The position numbers were made by a program, and so were the translations under genes. From Pseudomonas putida (GTDB lineage: Bacteria > Pseudomonadota > Gammaproteobacteria > Pseudomonadales > Pseudomonadaceae): a DNA stretch of 64,000 bases. Numbering within the stretch: position 1 is the stretch's first letter; each line of letters begins with the position of its first letter. The notes under the pieces were generated by a model. That model did no database searches. It was not told the DNA's origin and saw nothing but the letters and a program-made list of their open reading frames with translations. Location: NCBI RefSeq assembly GCF_001636055.1, contig NZ_CP011789.1:186001-250000 (forward strand), read 5' to 3'. Shown here piece by piece: positions 47,052-56,448 of the stretch.

Positions 47052-47924
47052 TCAGTGGCCACTCATTTCACGGATGTTCTGCTTGAGGCTCTCGAAGTCG
47101 TACTCCGACAGCCCGATGTAGTCCAGCACCAGCGGCCCGACGACGTTCCACTCGTGGTCGACGCTCTGGTTGCCCAGCACGCGGTACGAGGCACAGATGT
47201 GTTCGGCCATTTTCAGCACCGCCAGCAGATTCTTGAGCTGGGTCTGGGTGTTGCGCGAAGACTCGTCGCGGAACACCGCCAGGGCGTTGTGGTGGTTGGC
47301 GATGGCTGCACTGATGTGCTCCGGCAGGCGCCACGACTTGGCGGTGAAGTAGCCGACCACCGAATGGTTGGTGTTGAAGGCACGATTCTCGGTATCGACC
47401 ACCCGTACCTCTTCGCCGGCCTTGGCGTAGGCGTCTTCCAGCACCTCCATGTACGTGGGGAAGCGCTTGAGCATCAGCGGCACGCCGCAGTCATGGAACA
47501 GGCCGAGGGTGTAGGCCTCGTCCGCCGCCTGGATGCCAGTGCGCTTGGCCAGGGTCAGGCAGGTCATCGCGACGTCCTGGGCGGTGTCCCAGAAGCGATT
47601 GAGGGTAACGATGGTCTCGTCGCTCATCTCGCCCTTGATCGACTGGGCGTTGATCAGGTTGATGATCGAGCGGCTGCCCAACAGGTTCACGGCGCGCTGG
47701 ATCGAGCCGATCTTGTTGGCCAACCCGAAATGCGGGGAGTTCACCAGCTTGAGCAGCGCACCGGCCAGGCCAGGATCCTGCGCTATCAGCTTGGCGATCG
47801 TCTCCAGGTCCGGGTCGGGCATGTATTGCTCGAACTGCAGGTCCACCATGATCTGCGGCTGCGGCGGGATGGTGATGCCTTGCAAGGCTTGCTGGATCTG
47901 TTCGGCGGAAAGTTCCTGGGACAT
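47052..47924 (-). CDS. HDOD domain protein
   Basis: A 290-residue protein almost entirely covered by an HDOD domain (about residues 20-220), an HD-like output fold found in bacterial signalling: FEQYMPDPDLETIAKLIAQ, LLKLVNSPHFG, AYTLGLFHDCG and HHNALAVF. No receiver or GGDEF partner is attached. ATG 47924 was chosen; the frame stays open for about 460 codons further upstream, opposite rlmI, but that stretch is a coding shadow. Three bases separate it from mutM. Confidence 0.9.
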   Translation of the reverse strand: MSQELSAEQIQQALQGITIPPQPQIMVDLQFEQYMPDPDLETIAKLIAQDPGLAGALLKLVNSPHFGLANKIGSIQRAVNLLGSRSIINLINAQSIKGEMSDETIVTLNRFWDTAQDVAMTCLTLAKRTGIQAADEAYTLGLFHDCGVPLMLKRFPTYMEVLEDAYAKAGEEVRVVDTENRAFNTNHSVVGYFTAKSWRLPEHISAAIANHHNALAVFRDESSRNTQTQLKNLLAVLKMAEHICASYRVLGNQSVDHEWNVVGPLVLDYIGLSEYDFESLKQNIREMSGH

Positions 47925-48069
47925 GGGTACACACTCGGAAATGACGAGAGATTCTAACCCTGTACTCCTGCAGGGCACCAACCACTGGATCGTTCCCTGG
48001 ACGGTTAACTTTAGCCGCGAGGGGGCCGACACTTCATCCACCCCACCAGCGAACCCCGGGCCAACGCGG

Positions 48070-48075
48070 TATACT
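48070..48075 (+). promoter_or_regulatory. candidate -10 element for rlmI
   Basis: TATACT, 27 bases before the ATG, lies in the 177-base divergent gap with the HDOD gene. The -35 position is not convincing. Confidence 0.3.
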
Positions 48076-48101
48076 CCCGCTCTTTTTTCCGGAGCGACGT
48101 C

Positions 48102-49298
48102 ATGTCCCTGCCCAGCCTTCGCCTCAAAGCCAATGCCGACCGCCGCCTGCGCGCCGGCCACCTGTGGGTCTACAGCAACGAGGTCGACGTTGCCGCCACT
48201 CCGCTGCAAGGCCTTAAGGCGGGTCAACAGGCGATCCTCGAGGCCGCCAACGGCAAGCCACTGGGCGTGGTGGCGGTGAGCCCGAACAATTTGATCTGCG
48301 CGCGCTTGCTGTCGCGCGACGCCAAGCTGCCGCTGGACAAATCGCTGCTGGTGCACCGCCTGAACGTCGCCCTGTCGCTGCGCGAACGCCTGTTCGACAA
48401 GTCCTGCTACCGCCTGGTCTACGGCGACTCCGACCTGCTGCCGGGCCTGGTGGTCGACCGCTTCTTCGACATTCTCGTGGTGCAACTGGCCTCGGCCACC
48501 ATGGAAGCGCACAAGGATGATGTGATCGCAGCCCTGGTGCAGGTACTCAAGCCCAGCGGCATCCTGTTCAAGAATGACTCCGCCGCGCGCGACGCCGAAG
48601 GCCTGGAGCGCTATGTCGAGGCCGTCTACGGCGAAGTACCCGACTGGGTCGCGCTGGAAGAGAACGGCGTGAAGTTCGAAGCCCCGGTGCGTGAAGGCCA
48701 GAAGACCGGCTGGTTCTACGACCACCGCATGAACCGTGCGCGCCTGGCGCCCTACGTCAAGGGCAAGCGGGTGCTCGACCTGTTCAGCTACATCGGTGGC
48801 TGGGGTGTGCAGGCCGGGGCCTTCGGCGCCAGCGAAGTGTTCTGCGTCGATGCCTCGGGCTTCGCTCTGGATGGCGTCGAGCGCAATGCCGCGCTCAACG
48901 GCATCGCCGAGAAGCTGACCTGCATCGAGGGCGACGTGTTCGAGGCGCTGCGCGAGCTCAAGGCCGCCGAAGAGCGCTTCGACGTGATCATTGCCGACCC
49001 ACCCGCCTTCATCAAGCGCAAGAAAGACCTGAAGAACGGCGAGGCTGCCTACCGTCGTCTCAATGAGCAGGCCATGCGCATGCTCAACAAGGACGGCATC
49101 CTGGTCAGCGCTTCGTGCTCGATGCACCTGCCCGAAGATGACCTGAACAACATCCTGCTGACCAGCGCCCGTCACCTGGACCGCAACCTGCAACTGCTCG
49201 AGCGCGGCGGCCAGGGGCCGGATCACCCGGTGCACCCGGCGATCGCCGAGACCCGCTATATCAAGAGCATCACCTGCCGGTTGCTGCCCAACAGCTGA
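48102..49298 (+). CDS. rlmI: 23S rRNA (cytosine1962-C5)-methyltransferase
   Basis: The 398-residue protein has an N-terminal PUA domain (LRLKANADRRLRAGHLWVYSNEV), a middle region with VYGDSDLLPGLVVDRF, and a Rossmann methyltransferase with VLDLFSYIGGWGVQAGAFG, IIADPPAFIKRKKD and a catalytic-Cys region LVSASCSMHL. This is the RlmI layout. It is transcribed divergently from the HDOD gene. Confidence 0.94.
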   Translation: MSLPSLRLKANADRRLRAGHLWVYSNEVDVAATPLQGLKAGQQAILEAANGKPLGVVAVSPNNLICARLLSRDAKLPLDKSLLVHRLNVALSLRERLFDKSCYRLVYGDSDLLPGLVVDRFFDILVVQLASATMEAHKDDVIAALVQVLKPSGILFKNDSAARDAEGLERYVEAVYGEVPDWVALEENGVKFEAPVREGQKTGWFYDHRMNRARLAPYVKGKRVLDLFSYIGGWGVQAGAFGASEVFCVDASGFALDGVERNAALNGIAEKLTCIEGDVFEALRELKAAEERFDVIIADPPAFIKRKKDLKNGEAAYRRLNEQAMRMLNKDGILVSASCSMHLPEDDLNNILLTSARHLDRNLQLLERGGQGPDHPVHPAIAETRYIKSITCRLLPNS

Positions 49299-49421
49299 CC
49301 CACCCAACCGGGGCTGGTCTACAGCCCCAAGTCATACGGCTTGCGATGATTGCTGACACTTGTTCCGGCAATCAGCAAGCCCCCGGGAAGTCGGCAATGC
49401 TGCTGCCCTCGTAGCGTCTCC

Positions 49422-50477
49422 TCAGATATCCAGCACCATCGACGCGATGCCAAAGTAGATCAACACCCCCACGGCATCGGCAATCGAGGTCACCAGCGGC
49501 CCGCTGGCCGTCGCCGGGTCAAGCTTCAGGCGACTGAGCATGAATGGCAGGCTCATGCCGATGAGGCTGCCGATCAGCACGATCACCAACATGCTGCTGG
49601 CCACGATCAGTGCGATTTCCGGGCCGCCGCGCAATACCCCCAACGAAGCGACAGCCACTGCCATGGTCCCGCCCAGGGCAAGCGCAACACCGCATTCGCG
49701 CGTGAGCATGCGCAACCAGTCACGCAGCACCACGTCGCCCGTGGCCAGGCCGCGCACCATCAGGGTTGCCGACTGGGCGCCGGCATTGCCGCCGCTGTCT
49801 ACCAGCAACGGCAGGAAGAACACCAGGGCGATATGGGCGGCAATGGTGTCCTCGAACGCGGCGATTCCCGCACCTGAAAACAGGTTGCCGAATACCAGCA
49901 GCACCAGCCACAGCACGCGTTTGCGGTACATCAGGCTGACGGTTGCATCCTTGAGATTGCCGATGTGATTGGTGATCGATGCGCCCTTGTGAAAGTCTTC
50001 GGTAGCCTCCTCCACCATCACATCCAGCGCTTCGTCGCAGGTGACGATCCCCACCAGTCGCCCCAGCTCGTCGAGCACCGGTACCGCCAGCAGGTCGTGG
50101 TCGCCAATCAGCCGAGCAACCTCTTCCTGACGGGTCGCCGTGGTCACGCAGATCACCTGGCGCACCATGATGGCCTCGATCGGCTGGTCGGGCGGCGCCA
50201 GGATCAGTTCACGCAGCGACAGCGTGCCAAGCAGGTTGCGCTGGGCATCGAGGACGTAGGATTGATAGATGGTTTCGGCGTCGGCGGCTTCGCGCCGCAG
50301 CATGTCGATGGCCTGGCGCGCGCTCAGGCCACTGTCCAGGCTGGAGTACTCGCTGATCATCAGCGCGCCGGCGCTGCCGTCTTCGTACAGTGCGTGCTGC
50401 AGGAGTCGATCGCGTCGGGCCTGGGCCGCCTGGCGCAGGTCGAGGGATTCGGCGAGGGTGTCGGTCGGTTGTTGCAT
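49422..50477 (-). CDS. mgtE: MgtE-type magnesium transporter, short form
   Basis: A homodimeric Mg2+ channel/transporter. Two CBS repeats lie at about residues 60-180 (QSYVLDAQRNLLGTLSLREL and PVLDELGRLVGIVTCDEA). Five membrane helices follow, including FFLPLLVDSGGNAGAQSATLMVRG (the family signature with conserved NAGxQ) and the final helix with DAVGVLIYFGIA. At 351 residues the roughly 130-residue N-terminal superhelical domain of the classical 450-residue MgtE is absent. The start MQQPTDTLAESLDL was preferred over an ATG 30 bases upstream. It converges with rlmI. Confidence 0.88.
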   Translation of the reverse strand: MQQPTDTLAESLDLRQAAQARRDRLLQHALYEDGSAGALMISEYSSLDSGLSARQAIDMLRREAADAETIYQSYVLDAQRNLLGTLSLRELILAPPDQPIEAIMVRQVICVTTATRQEEVARLIGDHDLLAVPVLDELGRLVGIVTCDEALDVMVEEATEDFHKGASITNHIGNLKDATVSLMYRKRVLWLVLLVFGNLFSGAGIAAFEDTIAAHIALVFFLPLLVDSGGNAGAQSATLMVRGLATGDVVLRDWLRMLTRECGVALALGGTMAVAVASLGVLRGGPEIALIVASSMLVIVLIGSLIGMSLPFMLSRLKLDPATASGPLVTSIADAVGVLIYFGIASMVLDI

Positions 50478-50960
50478 GGTAGGTTCTCCAGGCGCCGAAG
50501 CAGGCACCCGCAGACCTCAGCCACGCGGGCTCAAGTCTCCGGATGCCCTGGCGACGGTGCGCTCAGTGCCAGATTGCAGGTTCGCGATGAACTGAAACTG
50601 GGAAGGTCCATTGAGGGGCTTGGCTCGTGAAGCCGCACATGCGGCGCGGGGATGATAGGTGCAGCGAGATCCGGAAAATACCGCCAGGACGGCATTTGGG
50701 AGATGTCCTACATCACCCTGCCCAAATGACGAAAAGCACCGTCCAGACACATCGTCATTCCCTCGTCGCGCCAGCGGTGTAGAATCGGCCTATTCATCGC
50801 CAGACATCCCCAGGCGGGTTTATGAGCTCTGGCCAAGCACGCGGCGATCCCGCGCTGTCTTCGGCCCCATCCGTGCCAGCGGCAACCGGCCTTCGGCGCA
50901 AAGGACAAGAGAAGCTCACTCCCTTTTCCAGAGACCTGATCAAGCCGCCAGGAGTGCTTC
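50478..50960. other. 483-bp intergenic region between mgtE and ilvD
   Basis: It should hold both divergent promoters. On the plus strand, TGTAGAATC (50778-50786) is a plausible -10 for ilvD. A 48-codon frame (50822-50968) starting MSSGQARGDPALSS overlaps the ilvD start, but it has no branched-chain-residue run and no known homology I recognise. On the minus strand, the roughly 220 bases before mgtE are GC-rich, with a palindrome CCGCACATGCGG (50633-50644) and complementary GGCAC/GTGCC segments that could fold. No known riboswitch (M-box or other) was recognised. A 77-codon minus frame (50517-50750) looks non-coding. Confidence 0.5.
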
Positions 50961-52802
50961 ATGCCTGATTATCGTTCCAAGACTTCCACCCAGGGCCGCA
51001 ACATGGCGGGTGCCCGCGCACTGTGGCGCGCCACCGGGATGAAGGACGAAGACTTCAAGAAACCGATCATTGCCATCGCCAACTCGTTCACCCAGTTCGT
51101 TCCGGGCCACGTGCACCTGAAAGACCTGGGCCAGCTGGTCGCCCGCGAGATCGAGCGCGCCGGTGGCGTGGCCAAGGAATTCAACACCATCGCCGTCGAC
51201 GACGGCATCGCCATGGGCCACGACGGCATGCTGTACTCGCTGCCGAGCCGCGAGATCATCGCCGACGCCGTCGAGTACATGGTCAACGCCCACTGCGCCG
51301 ACGCCATCGTCTGCATCTCCAACTGCGACAAGATCACCCCCGGCATGCTGATGGCTGCCCTGCGCCTGAACATTCCAGTGATCTTCGTCTCCGGCGGCCC
51401 GATGGAAGCCGGCAAGACCAAGCTGGCCAGCCACGGCCTGGACCTGGTCGACGCCATGGTCATCGCCGCCGACTCGACCGCCAGTGACGAAAAGGTCGCC
51501 GAGTACGAGCGCAGCGCCTGCCCGACCTGCGGTTCGTGCTCCGGCATGTTCACCGCCAACTCGATGAACTGCCTGACCGAAGCCCTGGGGCTCGCCCTGC
51601 CGGGCAACGGCTCCACCCTGGCCACCCACGCCGACCGCGAGCAGCTGTTCCTTACCGCCGGACGCACCATCGTCGAGCTGTGCAAGCGCTACTACGGCGA
51701 GAACGACGAGTCGGTACTGCCGCGCAACATCGCCAACTTCAAGGCGTTCGAGAACGCCATGATGCTCGACATCGCCATGGGCGGTTCGACCAACACCATC
51801 CTGCACCTGCTGGCTGCCGCCCAGGAAGCGGAGGTCGACTTCGACCTGCGCGACATCGATCGCCTGTCGCGCAAGGTGCCGCAGCTGTGCAAGGTGGCGC
51901 CGAACATCCAGAAGTACCACATGGAGGACGTCCACCGCGCCGGCGGTATCTTCAGCATCCTCGGCTCGCTGGCCCGTGGCGGCCTGTTGCACACCGACCT
52001 GCCGACCGTGCACAGCCGCAGCATGGAAGAAGCCATCGCCAAGTGGGACATCACCCAGACCGATGACGAAGCCGTGCACACCTTCTTCAAGGCAGGCCCG
52101 GCCGGTATCCCGACCCAGACCGCGTTCAGCCAGTCGACCCGTTGGGAAACCCTCGACGACGACCGCGAGAACGGCTGCATCCGCAGCTTCGAACACGCTT
52201 ACTCGCAAGAAGGCGGCCTGGCCGTGCTGTACGGCAACATCGCCCTGGACGGTTGCGTGGTCAAGACCGCAGGCGTCGACGAGTCGATCCACGTGTTCGA
52301 AGGCACCGCGAAGATTTTCGAAAGCCAGGACAGCGCCGTGCGCGGCATCCTCGCCGACGAAGTGAAGGCCGGCGACATCGTGATCATCCGCTACGAAGGC
52401 CCGAAAGGCGGCCCTGGCATGCAAGAAATGCTCTATCCGACCTCGTACCTGAAGTCCAAGGGCCTGGGCAAGGCCTGCGCCCTGCTCACCGACGGCCGCT
52501 TCTCCGGCGGCACTTCGGGCCTGTCGATCGGCCACGCTTCGCCGGAAGCGGCCTCGGGCGGTGCCATCGGCCTGGTCAAGGACGGTGACAAAGTGCTGAT
52601 CGACATTCCGAACCGCTCGATCAACCTGCTGGTCAGCGACGAAGAGTTGGCTGCACGCCGTGTCGAGCAGGACAAGAAGGGCTGGAAACCTGCCGAAGTG
52701 CGCCCACGCAAGGTGACCACTGCACTGAAGGCCTACGCCCTGCTGGCGACCAGCGCCGACAAGGGTGCTGTGCGGAACAAGGCGATGCTCGACGGGCTGT
52801 AA
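50961..52802 (+). CDS. ilvD: dihydroxy-acid dehydratase
   Basis: An Fe-S dehydratase of valine, isoleucine and pantothenate synthesis, making 2-keto acids from 2,3-dihydroxy acids. It has 613 residues with cluster cysteines in [10 protein letters not shown] and [17 protein letters not shown], the Mg-lysine region VDDGIAMGH and [15 protein letters not shown] near the C-terminus. A GGAG site precedes ATG 50961. It is followed by a strong terminator. Confidence 0.98.
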   Translation: MPDYRSKTSTQGRNMAGARALWRATGMKDEDFKKPIIAIANSFTQFVPGHVHLKDLGQLVAREIERAGGVAKEFNTIAVDDGIAMGHDGMLYSLPSREIIADAVEYMVNAHCADAIVCISNCDKITPGMLMAALRLNIPVIFVSGGPMEAGKTKLASHGLDLVDAMVIAADSTASDEKVAEYERSACPTCGSCSGMFTANSMNCLTEALGLALPGNGSTLATHADREQLFLTAGRTIVELCKRYYGENDESVLPRNIANFKAFENAMMLDIAMGGSTNTILHLLAAAQEAEVDFDLRDIDRLSRKVPQLCKVAPNIQKYHMEDVHRAGGIFSILGSLARGGLLHTDLPTVHSRSMEEAIAKWDITQTDDEAVHTFFKAGPAGIPTQTAFSQSTRWETLDDDRENGCIRSFEHAYSQEGGLAVLYGNIALDGCVVKTAGVDESIHVFEGTAKIFESQDSAVRGILADEVKAGDIVIIRYEGPKGGPGMQEMLYPTSYLKSKGLGKACALLTDGRFSGGTSGLSIGHASPEAASGGAIGLVKDGDKVLIDIPNRSINLLVSDEELAARRVEQDKKGWKPAEVRPRKVTTALKAYALLATSADKGAVRNKAMLDGL

Positions 52803-52822
52803 GGCTTTTAGGGCATGAATGA

Positions 52823-52853
52823 AAAACCGGCGCCTTGAGCGCCGGTTTTTTTA
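52823..52853 (+). terminator. rho-independent terminator of ilvD
   Basis: ACCGGCGC pairs with GCGCCGGT around CTTGA, preceded by A5 and followed by T7. It lies about 25 bases after the ilvD stop. Confidence 0.95.
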
Positions 52854-52871
52854 TGCCTGTGGAAAAGTATT

Positions 52872-52964
52872 GGCCTCTTCGCGGGCAAGCCCGCTCCCAC
52901 AGATACAGCGCAGCCTTGAAGACTATGAGACCCCTGTGGGAGCGGGTTTACCCGCGAAGAGGCC
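52872..52964. repeat. inverted pair of REP elements (BIME-like)
   Basis: One REP copy (52872-52902, beginning GGCCTCTTCGCGGGCAAGC) and an inverted copy (52934-52964, ending CCGCGAAGAGGCC) flank a 31-base spacer between the ilvD terminator and the phosphatase gene. This is the P. putida-type REP; such pairs can bind gyrase or IHF or protect mRNA ends. Confidence 0.85.
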
Positions 52965-52983
52965 GGCATAGCCGCTACAACGC

Positions 52984-54042
52984 TTACTGAATCTGCTCCG
53001 GCGTCACGATCACCCAGTTCTTGTCCGCCGTCACCGGCAGCCCTTCCTTCGCTTGCGCCGCCGCATGCTTGGCGATCATTCCGTTCAGCTGTTCCATGTA
53101 CTTGGCCTTGCGATTTATCCACAGGTGGATACCGCCCTTGCCCACGTCGACCCCATGGAACTGCATGTAGCCGTCGCTGGTTGGCGTATCGCCGCCTACC
53201 AGCACTGGCCGCTTCCACTCATCGATGTAAGTCAGGATGGCCGCCTGCTTGCCGGCCATCCAGGTGGCGGGGGTCCACAGGTAGGGCGTCAACTCCAGGC
53301 CCTCGTTGGCGTTGGCATCATAGTGGCCTTCGCTGATCTGCTTGCGCGCCGTGGTCAGCTTGCCGCTGGCGCGGTCCTTGAGCAGCAGGCTGACGCCGAT
53401 CACGTTCTGCGGCTTGACGTTGTAGCCGTACTTGGGATCGGACGCGACCATGCGCACCAGCTCCTCGGACGCGGCCGAGATCACATAGACCTCGATGCCG
53501 TTCTCCATCAGCTTGTTGTACAGCTCGGCCTGGCCGGTGAAGACCTTCGGCGGCTGCACCTCGATGGTCTTGACCTGATTGCCTTCGAAGTAGGTGCTGG
53601 GGACAGGCTTGTTCAAGGCCATCAGCTCATCGACCTGAACCTTCAGCTCCTTGAGCGTGAAGCCCGAGAACACCTGTGCCACCCAGGGGTAGCAGACCAT
53701 GTCATCGATTTCGCACAGGCGATAGTAGTAGCTGAACAGGCTCTCCTTGTGCTCGGCGGTATCCTTGAACGGGATCAGCTTCAAAGAAGGGTCGAGCTTG
53801 TCACGAGTCAGCAGGCCTTTGTTCTCCATGAACGGCAGCAGCGCTTCCTCGAGGTCGTAGCGATAGCTGGTGTTGTCCATGTCGAAGACCGCGTAGTTAC
53901 CCTTGTGGGCATTGGCAGCGATCATCGTGTCGAGCTGTTTGGCGGCCTCGGCGGGCCAGTGCTTGAGTTCGGTTGCCGCCCAGGTGGTGGCGCTGAGCAG
54001 CAGGGCGAGACCGCCCGCGAGAAGTTTCGGAGCAGACATCAT
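52984..54042 (-). CDS. pchP: phosphorylcholine phosphatase-like HAD hydrolase, exported
   Basis: A periplasmic HAD-superfamily phosphatase resembling P. aeruginosa PchP, which releases choline from phosphorylcholine. The signal peptide is SAPKLLAGGLALLLSATTWA. HAD motif I is AVFDMDNTSYRYD, motif II IEVYVISAASEEL, and motif III/IV the lysine and VLVGGDTPTSDG. It has 352 residues from ATG 54042 (or 351 from the adjacent ATG 54039). Unlike the P. aeruginosa locus, its neighbour is a symporter, not a choline transporter. Choline specificity is inferred. Confidence 0.82.
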   Translation of the reverse strand: MMSAPKLLAGGLALLLSATTWAATELKHWPAEAAKQLDTMIAANAHKGNYAVFDMDNTSYRYDLEEALLPFMENKGLLTRDKLDPSLKLIPFKDTAEHKESLFSYYYRLCEIDDMVCYPWVAQVFSGFTLKELKVQVDELMALNKPVPSTYFEGNQVKTIEVQPPKVFTGQAELYNKLMENGIEVYVISAASEELVRMVASDPKYGYNVKPQNVIGVSLLLKDRASGKLTTARKQISEGHYDANANEGLELTPYLWTPATWMAGKQAAILTYIDEWKRPVLVGGDTPTSDGYMQFHGVDVGKGGIHLWINRKAKYMEQLNGMIAKHAAAQAKEGLPVTADKNWVIVTPEQIQ

Positions 54043-54177
54043 GTGCGTTCTCCAGAGACATGGCCGCTGAAGCCTAGACCGCCTGCATGACAGGCAGACG
54101 TCTGGCACCGACCTCGAGAGAGCCCGAAACGGCATGTTCATTGCCAACTGCGACAGCGCGTTATTCCATTAGCGACT

Positions 54178-54196
54178 ATCTAAATTACCTTTAGAT
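54178..54196. promoter_or_regulatory. perfect dyad in AT-rich symporter promoter region
   Basis: ATCTAAA-TTACC-TTTAGAT is a perfect 7-bp inverted repeat with a 5-base centre, within the AT-rich 240-base gap between the phosphatase and the symporter. It sits about 90 bases before the symporter ATG, where an operator or activator site is expected. No specific regulator can be named. Confidence 0.45.
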
Positions 54197-54282
54197 ATAA
54201 ATTCGTTTCTTTTCAGACTGTTAGCATTTCCGTTCGCAATCGCTCACAGAGGCGATCCCTATTTTTGCTTCACGGAGCTTCA

Positions 54283-55674
54283 ATGAACCTGCCGCTTTCC
54301 CTCAACCTGCTGGCGTTCCTGGCCCTGCTGCTGGGCCTGGCGCAAACCCGCCGTACCGACTGGAGCCTGGCGAAAAAAGTGCTGCTTGGCCTGGTGCTGG
54401 GCGTTCTGTTCGGGCTGGTGTTGCACAGCCTGTACGGCGCTGGCCATCCGGTGCTCAAGGCAACCATCGCCTGGCTCGACCTGGTCGGCAACGGCTATGT
54501 CGGCTTGCTGCAGATGATCGTCATGCCGCTGATCTTCGCCTCGATCCTCAGCGCTGTGGCACGCCTGCACAATGCCTCGGCCCTTGGCCGGATCAGCGTG
54601 CTGAGCATCGGTACCCTGCTGCTGACCACAGCCATCGCCGCACTGATCGGCATCGCCCTGACCAACCTGTTCGGCCTCAGTGCCGAGGGCCTGGTCGCCG
54701 GCGTCCAGGAAACAGCTCGCCTGCAAGCCATCAACAGCGACTACGCAGGCAAGGTCGCCGACCTCAACATCCCGCAACTGCTGCTGTCGTTCATCCCTAG
54801 CAACCCGGTGGGCGACCTGGCCCGGGCCAAGCCGACCTCGATCATCAGCGTGGTGATCTTCGCCGTGTTCCTGGGCCTTGCCGCCTTGCAATTGATCAGG
54901 GACGACAAGGACAAGGGCGAGCGCGCCCTGTCGGCCATCGACGTGCTGCAGGCCTGGGTCATGCGCCTGGTGCGCCTGGTGATGAAGCTCACGCCTTATG
55001 GCGTCCTGGCGCTGATGACCAAGGTGGTGGCCAGCTCGAACCTCGATGACATCCTCAAGCTGGGCAGCTTCGTCGTGGTGTCGTACATCGGCCTGGGGCT
55101 GATGTTCGTGGTACACGGGGTGATCCTGGCGATCACTGGCGTCAGCCCGCTGCGCTTCTTCCGCAAAGTCTGGCCGGTGCTGACCTTTGCCTTCACCAGC
55201 CGCTCCAGCGCCGCCAGCATCCCGCTGAACATCGAGGCGCAGACTCGCCGCCTGGGCGTACCGCAGTCGATCGCCAGCTTCAGTGCATCGTTCGGCGCAA
55301 CCATCGGCCAGAACGGCTGCGCCGGCCTGTATCCGGCAATGCTGGCGGTCATGGTGGCGCCGGCCGTGGGCATCGACACCTTCGATCCGCTGTGGATCGC
55401 AACCCTGGTGGCCATCGTCACCCTTAGCTCGGCGGGGGTTGCCGGGGTCGGTGGCGGCGCGACCTTCGCCGCGCTGATCGTGCTGCCGGCCATGGGCCTG
55501 CCGGTCGAGCTGGTGGCGCTGCTGATCTCGGTCGAGCCGCTGATCGACATGGGCCGTACTGCATTGAACGTGAACGGCTCGATGACTGCCGGCGTGGTGA
55601 CCAGCCAACTGCTCAAGCAGACCGACCAGCAAGTGCTGGCCGGAGACGAGCATGCCGAGCTGAGTCACTCCTGA
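54283..55674 (+). CDS. tcyP: TcyP-type L-cystine/dicarboxylate:cation symporter
   Basis: A DAACS-family inner-membrane symporter of 463 residues with about eight helices. It has [22 protein letters not shown], the serine-rich reentrant hairpin [15 protein letters not shown], the [10 protein letters not shown] helix and the second hairpin [15 protein letters not shown] with [13 protein letters not shown]. The tail and length match the YdjN/TcyP cystine branch better than GltP, but the substrate is inferred. ATG 54283 follows GGAG; the upstream TTG 54265 is less likely. The AT-rich promoter would suit a sulfur-responsive gene, though no CysB site can be proven. Confidence 0.85.
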   Translation: MNLPLSLNLLAFLALLLGLAQTRRTDWSLAKKVLLGLVLGVLFGLVLHSLYGAGHPVLKATIAWLDLVGNGYVGLLQMIVMPLIFASILSAVARLHNASALGRISVLSIGTLLLTTAIAALIGIALTNLFGLSAEGLVAGVQETARLQAINSDYAGKVADLNIPQLLLSFIPSNPVGDLARAKPTSIISVVIFAVFLGLAALQLIRDDKDKGERALSAIDVLQAWVMRLVRLVMKLTPYGVLALMTKVVASSNLDDILKLGSFVVVSYIGLGLMFVVHGVILAITGVSPLRFFRKVWPVLTFAFTSRSSAASIPLNIEAQTRRLGVPQSIASFSASFGATIGQNGCAGLYPAMLAVMVAPAVGIDTFDPLWIATLVAIVTLSSAGVAGVGGGATFAALIVLPAMGLPVELVALLISVEPLIDMGRTALNVNGSMTAGVVTSQLLKQTDQQVLAGDEHAELSHS

Positions 55675-55686
55675 GCAACACTTGCC

Positions 55687-55716
55687 CTGTGGGAGCGGAC
55701 GAAGCCGCTTCCACAG
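55687..55716. repeat. REP-like hairpin
   Basis: CTGTGGGAGCGG pairs with CCGCTTCCACAG (one mismatch) around a short loop, 12 bases after the symporter stop. It uses the CTGTGGGAGCGG half of the local REP motif and may act as terminator with the following A4. Confidence 0.6.
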
Positions 55717-55726
55717 AAAAAGCTCT

Positions 55727-55868
55727 AGGGTCTGTCTGAAATGTGTCTGCGCGAAGGCCAGACAAGGCGAAACGGGGCTCGGAAGCGCAGTGTACTGGAG
55801 TACATGAGCATTCCGAGCCTCGTTTCAACGCAGTATGGGCGAGTGCAGATACATTTCAGACAGAGCCT
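55727..55868. repeat. 142-bp imperfect palindrome (large hairpin or MITE-like element)
   Basis: The left end (55727-55750) begins AGGGTCTGTCTGAAATGTG and matches the reverse complement of the right end (55845-55868) at 22 of 24 positions. The pairing continues inward through GAAACGGGGCTCGG with CCGAGCCTCGTTTC to the centre GTACTGGAGTAC (55791-55802). The right end reaches into the folA stop codon. It encodes no convincing protein. It resembles a non-autonomous element or a very long terminator-like hairpin. Confidence 0.75.
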
Positions 55869-56382
55869 AACGCTTGTCCCACACCTCAAAGTGGTAGACC
55901 GGCTTGCCTTCCTCGACCTGCCGCTCGGTCGATGCCAGCGTCCACTGCGCCGCGTCGAACGCCGGGAACCAGGCATCCCCTTCAGGCGCAAGCTCCACAC
56001 GCGTCAGGTACATCCGGCTTACCAGCCCCTTCTCCAGCGCCTGCCCGTAGAGCTGCGCGCCGCCGATCAGCATCAGCTCACCAACCCCCTGCTCGCGCGC
56101 CCACTGCTCGGCACGCACCACCGCTGCCTCCAGCGAGTCGAACACTTCGGCGCCCGCCAGCGTCAACCCAGGCTGGCGGCTGACGACGATGTTCAAGCGC
56201 CCCGGCAGTGGTCGCCCGAGCGAATCCCAGGTCTTGCGCCCCATGATGATCGGCTTGCCCAGGGTGGTGGCCTTGAAGTACTTGAAGTCCCCCGGCAGGT
56301 GCCAGGGCATGGAGTTGTCGATGCCGATCACGCGGTTCTCGGCGAGTGCCGCGATCAGGCTGAGGGGAAGTGATGTGTTCAT
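55867..56382 (-). CDS. folA: dihydrofolate reductase
   Basis: It reduces dihydrofolate with NADPH, supplying tetrahydrofolate for thymidylate synthesis. The 171-residue type I enzyme has NRVIGIDNSMPWHLPGD with the catalytic acid D32, IIMGRKTWDSLGRPLPGR and LMLIGGAQLYGQAL. ATG 56382 gives the usual start; the frame is open upstream, antisense to the next gene, and was not used. Its stop overlaps the large palindrome. Confidence 0.97.
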   Translation of the reverse strand: MNTSLPLSLIAALAENRVIGIDNSMPWHLPGDFKYFKATTLGKPIIMGRKTWDSLGRPLPGRLNIVVSRQPGLTLAGAEVFDSLEAAVVRAEQWAREQGVGELMLIGGAQLYGQALEKGLVSRMYLTRVELAPEGDAWFPAFDAAQWTLASTERQVEEGKPVYHFEVWDKR

Positions 56383-56448
56383 GACGGCGAGGATAGCACT
56401 CGGCACGTGGGTTATGCTTGGGCCTCGACCCGTGCAATGGAAGACCTT

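Noticed and set aside
47925..49307. Upstream extension of the HDOD gene giving a 751-residue frame
   Set aside because: The extension is antisense to rlmI and not HDOD-like; a normal start exists at 47924.
50517..50750. 77-codon minus-strand frame upstream of mgtE
   Set aside because: No ribosome site, no recognisable domain, and it overlaps a palindromic leader; treated as non-coding.
50940..52535. 531-codon minus-strand frame inside ilvD, and similar frames opposite priA, argS and the permease gene
   Set aside because: They are shadows of highly biased codon usage; the translations are rich in His, Gln, Gly and Ala without motifs.
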